Assembly: GCA_011524785.1 (NCBI GenBank)
Contig: WTJQ01000121.1
Location: 1-7,129 of the forward strand
From: Planctomycetota bacterium
GTDB lineage: Bacteria > Planctomycetota > UBA1135 > GCA-002686595
DNA length: 7,129 nt
Direction of reading: 5' to 3'
Shown: positions 1 to 4,413 of the stretch, piece by piece
Numbering within the stretch: position 1 is the first letter of the stretch
Layout: every line of letters starts with the position of its first letter
Translations under genes and position numbers: made by a program
Notes under the pieces: model-generated
The model's input: only the letters and a program-made list of their open reading frames with translations
What the model was told of the DNA's origin: nothing
The model's database searches: none

Positions 1-9
1 CCGCGGGGG

Positions 10-29
10 AAGGCCGGCGGGGGGGCCTT
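10..29 (-). other. Small inverted repeat after fabG
   Basis: AAGGCC (10-15) and GGCCTT (24-29) form a six-base stem around an eight-base, C-rich loop (minus strand), 11 bases after the fabG stop. No T run follows. It could be a weak intra-operon hairpin between fabG and the next gene outside the window, which by analogy would be acpP, or it may be chance. Confidence 0.2.
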
Positions 30-40
30 GGGCAGTGTGG

Positions 41-808
41 CTAGAGGGTCATGCCGCCGTCCACCACCAGGGTCTGCCCGGTGATGTACCCGCCGGCGGG
101 GCCGGCCAGGAAGCTGACGAGGGAGGAGATCTCCTCCACCGAGCCGATGCGGCCCAGAGGGATCCCACTCAGGAGGTCCGCACGCTGCTGCTCGTTCAGG
201 GCAGCCGTCATGTCGGTCTCGATGAAGCCCGGTGCGATGGCGTTGGCGGTGACTCCGCGACCGGCGAGCTCCTTGGCCACCGAGCGGGTGAAGCCGATGA
301 CGCCGGCCTTGGAGGCCGCGTAGTTGGCCTGGCCCGCGTTGCCGATGACCCCCACCACGGAGGACACGTTCACGATCCGGCCGCTGGACTTCATGAGCGG
401 GCGGGTGGCGGCCTGCGTGAAGTTGAAGACGCCCTTCAGGTTGACGGCGACGACGCGGTCGAAGTCGTCCTCGGACATCCGCATCAGGATCCCGTCCCTC
501 GTGATCCCGGCGTTGTTGACGAGGATGTCCAGCCCGCCCATCTCCTGGGCGATGCCCTTCACCAGGGCCTGGACCGCGGCCGTGTCGGCCACGTCCACTC
601 CGTGCGCCGTGGCCCCCTCGGTGAGGGCGCCGCAGGCCTCGGCTGCGGCTTGGGCCGAGGCCACCGAGGTCGCCACGCACGCAACGCGGGCGCCCTGGGC
701 CGCGAGGGCTTCGGCTATGGCGCGGCCGATGCCACGGCTGGCCCCGGTCACCAGGGCGCGCTTGCCCTCCAGGGGGCGCTCGGGAGTGGTCTCCATCGCA
801 GGCGACAT
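41..808 (-). CDS. fabG: 3-oxoacyl-[acyl-carrier-protein] reductase FabG
   Basis: Cytoplasmic NADPH-dependent reductase that converts beta-ketoacyl-ACP to beta-hydroxyacyl-ACP in each round of type II fatty acid synthesis. The 255-residue product is a classical short-chain dehydrogenase/reductase. The cofactor loop TGASRGIG is at 21-28, NNAG at 98-101, the active-site Asn in VNLKG at 123, and the catalytic triad is Ser150, Tyr163 and Lys167 within SSVVG and YAASK. Arg136 and Arg175 sit where E. coli FabG contacts ACP. The C-terminal VVDGGMTL is typical of FabG. The protein is about 11 residues longer than E. coli FabG, all at the N terminus. The ATG at 808 has no clear Shine-Dalgarno sequence, and a second in-frame ATG at 796 is possible. 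The start cannot lie further upstream than 832, because the fabD stop is in the same frame. It is the last gene of the cluster seen here and ends in TAG. The position beside fabD supports FabG over other SDR enzymes. Confidence 0.96.
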   Translation of the reverse strand: MSPAMETTPERPLEGKRALVTGASRGIGRAIAEALAAQGARVACVATSVASAQAAAEACGALTEGATAHGVDVADTAAVQALVKGIAQEMGGLDILVNNAGITRDGILMRMSEDDFDRVVAVNLKGVFNFTQAATRPLMKSSGRIVNVSSVVGVIGNAGQANYAASKAGVIGFTRSVAKELAGRGVTANAIAPGFIETDMTAALNEQQRADLLSGIPLGRIGSVEEISSLVSFLAGPAGGYITGQTLVVDGGMTL

Positions 809-832
809 CTTAGGCAGGGGCCTGGGCGCGGA

Positions 833-1753
833 TCATGCAGAAAGATCCGCGGGGGTGGCGGCGGAGCGCACCGTGGCCTCGGGGGCGATCTTGCGCATCA
901 GGCCCGCCAGGACCTTGCCGGGGCCCGGCTCGAGGAAGGTCGACACCCCTCGCGAGCCCGCGGTGCGCATGGAGCGCTCCCAGAGCACCGGGGCGGTGAG
1001 CTGCTGCGCCAGGAGGCCACGAATCTCGCCAGCCCCGCCCACGACGTCCGCCGTCACGTTGCTGATCACGGGGATGCGCGGATCCCGCACCTCGACCCCC
1101 TCCAGGGCAGCCGCGAGGCGGTCGGCAGCGGGCCGCATGACCTCGCTGTGGAAGGCGCCGGCCACCGAGAGCCGGACCGCCCGGCGGCATCCGTGGTCCT
1201 TGGCGGCAGCCTCGACGGCGTCGAGAGCGGCCAGCTCACCAGAGACGATGATCTGGCTGGGGCTGTTGAGGTTGGCGACCTGGCAGATCCCGTGTGCCGC
1301 TCCCAGCTCGGCAAGAGCCGTGGCCGTCTCCTCGGTCGCGCCCATGAGGCTCACCATGCCGCTCGGGCAGGCTTCACTGGCCGCCTGCATGGCTTCGCCC
1401 CGGAGGCGCACCAGGCGCAGGGCGTCCCCCAGGTCCAGGGCGCCGGCGAACCAGAGGGCCGTGTACTCCCCCAAGGACAGGCCGGCCGCCAGGGGGGCAG
1501 TGGTCCGGTTCAGGCCGTGATCGGCCTCCAGCACGGCGATGACCGCGGCGCTCACCGCCAGGATGGCCGGCTGGGCCACGTCGGTGCGGTCGACCGAGGC
1601 GTCGGGCCCCCACATGGCCTGGGTCAGGGAGAAGCCCAAGGCCTCGTCCGCCTGCTGCAGGACCTCTCGCGCGGCAGGGTGGGCCTCGGCCCAGTCCTGC
1701 CCCATGCCGACGTACTGGGCTCCTTGCCCGGGGAAGAGGAGTGCTTCGCTCAT
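833..1753 (-). CDS. fabD: Malonyl-CoA:ACP transacylase FabD
   Basis: Transfers the malonyl group from CoA to the phosphopantetheine arm of acyl carrier protein, making the extender unit used by FabH and the other condensing enzymes. The 306-residue length is normal for the family. FPGQGAQ is at 7-13. The nucleophile is Ser93 in GLSLGEYTAL (91-100). Arg118 in RLRGEAM would bind the malonyl carboxylate, His202 in GAFHS is the catalytic base, and Gln251 before LTAPVLW matches the oxyanion-side Gln of E. coli FabD. EPGPGKVLAGLMRK (275-288) is the usual C-terminal signature. The residue before the nucleophile is Leu rather than the His of the common GHSLG motif; all other key residues are present, so the enzyme should be active. 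ATG start with only a weak GAG upstream. It follows fabH after 64 bases and precedes fabG by 24 bases. Confidence 0.96.
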   Translation of the reverse strand: MSEALLFPGQGAQYVGMGQDWAEAHPAAREVLQQADEALGFSLTQAMWGPDASVDRTDVAQPAILAVSAAVIAVLEADHGLNRTTAPLAAGLSLGEYTALWFAGALDLGDALRLVRLRGEAMQAASEACPSGMVSLMGATEETATALAELGAAHGICQVANLNSPSQIIVSGELAALDAVEAAAKDHGCRRAVRLSVAGAFHSEVMRPAADRLAAALEGVEVRDPRIPVISNVTADVVGGAGEIRGLLAQQLTAPVLWERSMRTAGSRGVSTFLEPGPGKVLAGLMRKIAPEATVRSAATPADLSA

Positions 1754-1817
1754 ACGACTCGCAGGGTTTGTCAGGGGAGCGCGGAGTGGATCCGTGGCAC
1801 GTGGGGCCCGTCGGGGC

Positions 1818-2807
1818 TCACCAGCGGATCAGCGTGGCGCCCCAGTTGAGGCCAGCCCCGAAGGCAACGAGAACGACGTACTTGCCGGGGATCAGGAGCC
1901 CCTGCTCCTTCGCCTCGTGGAGCGCGATGGGGACCGAGCCAGCGGAGGTGTTGCCGTAGCGGTCGATGTTGACCACGACCTTGTCGTCCGACATGTCCAG
2001 GCGCTCCAAGGCGCCCTCGATGATGCGCTGGTTGACCTGATGGGGAACGATGCAGCAGACGTCCTCGGGGTCGATGCCCTCCATGGCCCAGCGGATCATC
2101 TCGGCCATCTTGTTGACCGCGAACCGGTAGACCTCGCGGCCCTTCAGCTGGATGAAGTGCTTCGCCGGGTCGTAGCTCGGCATGTTGTGGAAGTGGGCGC
2201 TGCCCCCCATCGGCAGGATGATGAGGTCGTGCCCCGAGCCGTCCGAGCCGAGGTTGGTGCGCAGGATCTCCCCGCGTTCACAGTCCTCGTGACGGCGCAG
2301 CACGGCGGCCCCGGCCCCGTCCCCGAAGATGATCGCGGAGCCGCGATCGGTCTTGTCGATGATGCGCGAGAGCGCCTCGACCCCGATCACGAGCACGTTC
2401 CTCGCGGTCCCAGACGCGATGAAGGCCTGGCCCGTGTGCAGGGCCGTCAGGAACCCGGTGCAGGCCGCGTTCACGTCGAACGCCGCGCTGTTCTTGGCCC
2501 CCAGGTTCTCCTGGACCTGACAGGCCACGCTCGGGAAGACGCAGTCGCCGCTGACGGTGCCCAGGACGATCATGTCGATGTCGTCCGGGCCGAGGCCCGA
2601 GGCCTCCAGCGCCTGACGCGCGGCGTCGGTGGCGAGGTCGGAGCAGTTGCGCCCGTCCTCGATCCAGCGACGCTCGCGGATCCCCGTGCGCTGGGTGATC
2701 CACTCGTCGTTGGTGTCCATGACCTTCGACAGGTCGTCGTTGGTCACGCGCTGACTGGGGACACAGAGGCCGGTTCCGGCGATCCCGACGGGCTGGAGCT
2801 GGGTCAT
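1818..2807 (-). CDS. fabH: Beta-ketoacyl-ACP synthase III (KAS III, FabH)
   Basis: Starts fatty acid chains by condensing an acyl-CoA primer, usually acetyl-CoA, with malonyl-ACP to give acetoacetyl-ACP. The 329-residue product is a complete thiolase-fold KAS III. The N-terminal block DEWITQRTGIRERR is at 34-47. The catalytic triad is Cys116 in DVNAACTGF, His256 in PHQVNQRI and Asn286 in YGNTSAG. The 30-residue His-Asn spacing equals that of E. coli FabH. GDGAGAAVL (162-170) and the closing GAGLNWGA (317-324) are family signatures. The ATG at 2807 is supported by an AAGGA ribosome binding site six bases upstream. The gene sits between plsX and fabD, as in the E. coli and other proteobacterial fab clusters. 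Primer choice (acetyl or branched acyl-CoA) cannot be read with confidence from the sequence. The cluster position argues against a secondary-metabolism KAS III. Confidence 0.97.
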   Translation of the reverse strand: MTQLQPVGIAGTGLCVPSQRVTNDDLSKVMDTNDEWITQRTGIRERRWIEDGRNCSDLATDAARQALEASGLGPDDIDMIVLGTVSGDCVFPSVACQVQENLGAKNSAAFDVNAACTGFLTALHTGQAFIASGTARNVLVIGVEALSRIIDKTDRGSAIIFGDGAGAAVLRRHEDCERGEILRTNLGSDGSGHDLIILPMGGSAHFHNMPSYDPAKHFIQLKGREVYRFAVNKMAEMIRWAMEGIDPEDVCCIVPHQVNQRIIEGALERLDMSDDKVVVNIDRYGNTSAGSVPIALHEAKEQGLLIPGKYVVLVAFGAGLNWGATLIRW

Positions 2808-2813
2808 GGGCGT

Positions 2814-2818
2814 TCCTT
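2814..2818 (-). promoter_or_regulatory. Ribosome binding site of fabH
   Basis: AAGGA on the minus strand, six bases before the fabH ATG. It is the clearest purine-rich Shine-Dalgarno sequence in the window together with that of plsX, and it fixes the fabH start. The 76-base plsX-fabH gap that contains it shows no convincing terminator. Confidence 0.7.
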
Positions 2819-2883
2819 GACGGAATCCTAGCGAGGCGCCGGTCGCGAATCCCAGGCTGCTGCGGGCAATTGGCGGCCTGGAT

Positions 2884-3888
2884 TCAGGCAGTCGTCGTGC
2901 CGAGGGCGGTCACGACCTTGGCGTTCACTCCGGCATCCAGAGCCTGCCGGGCGACCCTGAGGGCATTCGTGACGGCCGTGGAGTCGGACCGGCCGTGGCC
3001 GATGATCACGACGCCGTTGACCCCCATCAGGAGCGCGCCCCCGTAGTCGGAGTAGCTGAGGCTCCTGCTCAGGGAGCCGATCGCCTCGGGAGCGATGGGG
3101 GTCCCGTGCTTGGCAGCAGCCCCCATGACGCGGGGGATCAGGAACTCCGCGAAGCCCTCGATCAGCTTCAGGACGACGTTGCCCGTGAATCCGTCCGTGA
3201 CCAGCACGTCGGCCCGGCCCTCGAAGAGCTCGCTGGGCTCGATGTTGCCCTCGAACTGGATGTCGGCTTCTGACAGGAGGCCGTGGGCCTCCTTCGTGAA
3301 GGCCGTGCCCTTCTCCTCCTCCTCGCCGATGTTCAAGAGGCCCACCCGCGGCTCCGGGTTGTCGACGCAGGCCGCTTGGAACGCTGAGCCCATGACGGCG
3401 TACTCGACGAGGTCCTGGGCGCGGGGAGCCGTATTGGCCCCCATGTCGAGGATGGTGAGGGGCTTGTCGGTGAACGGCACGGTGACGGCGATCCCAGGGC
3501 GGCGCACGCCAGGAAGCGTCCGCAGGATCATGGTCGCGGCACCCACCATGGCGCCCGTGTTGCCCATGGACACCACGGCGCCGGCTGCTCCGGCCTTCAC
3601 GGCGCCCATGGCCACCGGGATCGAGGCCTGCGGCTTGGCTCGCAGGGCCACGCCCGGCTTCTCCCCCATCCCGATCGTGTCGGGGGCGTCGAGGAAGGTG
3701 ACCTCCGTCGGGCCACCCAGTTGCGACCAGCCGGTCCTCGTGGCCTCCTCGGGTCCAACGAGAACGAGGCGCTCGGGGCCCAATGCGTTCGCGCCGTCGG
3801 AGCGAACGGCCGACAGCGCACCCTCGAGGACCGCGCGCGGGGCGTGGTCCCCGCCCATGACATCGAGGGCGATGCGCGCGGAGCTCAA
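2884..3888 (-). CDS. plsX: Phosphate acyltransferase PlsX
   Basis: Peripheral membrane enzyme that converts acyl-ACP and inorganic phosphate to acyl-phosphate and free ACP; the acyl-phosphate is then used by PlsY to acylate glycerol-3-phosphate in phospholipid synthesis. The 334 residues cover the whole family: IALDVMGGDHAP (6-17), SMGNTGAMVGAA (107-118), LDMGAN (147-152), GLLNIGEEEEKG (183-194), FEGNIE (212-217), DGFTGNVVLKLIEG (232-245) and YGGALLMGVNGVVIIGHG (282-299). The start is TTG at 3888. No ATG or GTG in frame fits between the rpmF stop and the first conserved block, the next ATG is already inside LDVMGGD, and a GGAG lies seven bases upstream of the TTG. The gene begins 13 bases after the rpmF stop, so translation may be coupled to rpmF. 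The pairing rpmF-plsX is very common in bacteria. Confidence 0.97.
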   Translation of the reverse strand: MSSARIALDVMGGDHAPRAVLEGALSAVRSDGANALGPERLVLVGPEEATRTGWSQLGGPTEVTFLDAPDTIGMGEKPGVALRAKPQASIPVAMGAVKAGAAGAVVSMGNTGAMVGAATMILRTLPGVRRPGIAVTVPFTDKPLTILDMGANTAPRAQDLVEYAVMGSAFQAACVDNPEPRVGLLNIGEEEEKGTAFTKEAHGLLSEADIQFEGNIEPSELFEGRADVLVTDGFTGNVVLKLIEGFAEFLIPRVMGAAAKHGTPIAPEAIGSLSRSLSYSDYGGALLMGVNGVVIIGHGRSDSTAVTNALRVARQALDAGVNAKVVTALGTTTA

Positions 3889-3895
3889 GCGAGGG

Positions 3896-3899
3896 CTCC
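3896..3899 (-). promoter_or_regulatory. Ribosome binding site deciding the plsX TTG start
   Basis: GGAG on the minus strand, seven bases before the TTG of plsX and inside the 13-base gap after the rpmF stop. This placement is what makes TTG at 3888 the preferred start codon. Confidence 0.65.
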
Positions 3900-3901
3900 G
3901 A

Positions 3902-4108
3902 TCAGAAGTCTTCGCGCTCGAAGACCTGGAACCCTTCCTGGCCGCCCTTCTTGAAGCCGTAGTGGGTCGACTCCTTCTCGTTGATGCGGTGCGGACGGGT
4001 CAGCGCACCCGAGCGGGGGTCGCGCTGGAGGGCCTCCGGGGTCGTGCCCAGGTGGGACCGGCGGATGCCCTTGCGGGCCTTGGAGGTACGGCGCTTGGGG
4101 TGCGGCAT
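3902..4108 (-). CDS. rpmF: 50S ribosomal protein L32 (bL32)
   Basis: Small basic protein of the large ribosomal subunit. The 68-residue product opens with MPHPKRRTSKARKGIRRSH, the conserved bL32 N terminus (PKR..SK.R...RR.H). Residues 33-55 (SGALTRPHRINEKESTHYGF and following) correspond to the region that in many L32 proteins carries two Cys pairs binding zinc. This protein has no cysteine at all, so it is the zinc-free form, with a slightly long acidic-aromatic tail (EREDF). The ATG at 4108 is chosen because the reading frame stays open for 72 more codons upstream but that stretch is Pro/Ala/Arg-rich and unlike L32. The nearest AGAGG is 15 bases from the ATG, too far for a standard ribosome binding site. 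It is the first gene of the lipid cluster, directly behind the predicted promoter at 4160-4188. Confidence 0.93.
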   Translation of the reverse strand: MPHPKRRTSKARKGIRRSHLGTTPEALQRDPRSGALTRPHRINEKESTHYGFKKGGQEGFQVFEREDF

Positions 4109-4116
4109 GGCGTCGA

Positions 4117-4137
4117 GGGGGTGCCTCTGGAGCCCCC
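4117..4137 (-). promoter_or_regulatory. Possible hairpin in the rpmF leader
   Basis: On the minus strand GGGGG (4137-4133) can pair with CCCCC (4121-4117) around an 11-base loop, ending eight bases before the rpmF ATG. The loop holds AGAGG, the only Shine-Dalgarno-like stretch upstream of rpmF. The stem is short (five G-C pairs) and may be chance in DNA this rich in GC, but its place between the predicted transcription start and the start codon could affect rpmF translation. Confidence 0.25.
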
Positions 4138-4159
4138 ATCGGGTCCAGGGCAGCGCAGC

Positions 4160-4188
4160 AGCGTACTGACGGCCAGGGGGGGCGTCAA
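4160..4188 (-). promoter_or_regulatory. Predicted sigma-70-type promoter of the rpmF-plsX-fab cluster
   Basis: On the minus strand TTGACG (4188-4183, five of six bases matching the -35 consensus) is followed after exactly 17 bases by TACGCT (4165-4160), which keeps the first two and the last base of the -10 consensus TATAAT. Transcription would begin near 4153, giving a leader of about 45 bases before the rpmF ATG. Its position, after the alaS-side hairpins and before the first gene of the cluster, is where a promoter is expected. The -10 match is only three of six, so it is a prediction. Confidence 0.45.
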
Positions 4189-4222
4189 CGGGCGCGCCGG
4201 GGCTCGAGGGCCCCCACGCGGA

Positions 4223-4312
4223 GGCTCGATCCTCTCGAGCCAGTTGGGCCGGAGCACCCGCCCTGGGGCTCGGGGAGGTGGTCCCCCGGGGCTCCCGGCC
4301 GACAGCCCCGGG
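4223..4312 (-). terminator. alaS: Terminator-like GC-rich hairpins downstream of alaS
   Basis: Two perfect inverted repeats lie 100-190 bases after the alaS stop. The first has a nine-base stem, CCCGGGGCT with AGCCCCGGG (4285-4293 and 4304-4312), and a 10-base loop. The second has a seven-base stem, GGCTCGA with TCGAGCC (4223-4229 and 4235-4241), and a five-base loop. Neither is followed by a T run on the minus strand, so they are not standard intrinsic terminators. They could be U-less terminators, mRNA 3'-end stabilisers or simply by-products of high GC. Confidence 0.3.
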
Positions 4313-4413
4313 CCGCTTCCCCATCGCGACCGAGCCGATCCGGCGCTCCGGGGGCTGTTCGGAGCCGCCTCTGGGGGCTCAGGCACGCCTCCGGGCGGCA
4401 GCTCGAGGGCCGC

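Larger units (their letters stand above)
4109..4413 (-). other. alaS-rpmF intergenic region
   Basis: This is the only long non-coding stretch in the window, 305 bases. The alaS-proximal half contains several GC-rich inverted repeats (4223-4241, 4285-4312, and weaker ones at 4345-4365 and 4395-4413). The rpmF-proximal part holds a sigma-70-like promoter and the rpmF leader. Open frames crossing it on both strands are low-complexity Pro/Arg/Gly sequence and look non-coding. No yceD (DUF177) gene, the usual partner upstream of rpmF, is present here, and no tRNA or known riboswitch was recognised. Confidence 0.6.

Noticed and set aside
35..1849. A 604-codon open frame on the plus strand opposite fabG and fabD.
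   Set aside because: It is the antisense shadow of two well-supported genes in GC-rich DNA; the product is Gly/Arg/His-rich, without recognisable domains.
1539..2831. A 430-codon open frame on the plus strand opposite fabH.
   Set aside because: Mirror-frame artefact: Val/Asp/Arg-rich with no motif, lying fully opposite fabH and the start of fabD.
2808..2883. TAGGAT in the plsX-fabH gap as an internal -10 element.
   Set aside because: No acceptable -35 lies 16-18 bases upstream; an internal fabH promoter is not supported.
4109..4324. A 72-codon N-terminal extension of rpmF.
   Set aside because: The frame is open but Pro/Ala/Gly/Arg-rich, unlike any L32, and it runs through the predicted promoter; bL32 proteins begin at the MPHPKRR block.
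4201..4408. CTCGAG occurring three times in the alaS-rpmF gap, as a possible operator.
   Set aside because: The same hexamer also occurs many times inside plsX and alaS, as expected from frequent CTC and GAG codons, so it is not specific to the gap.
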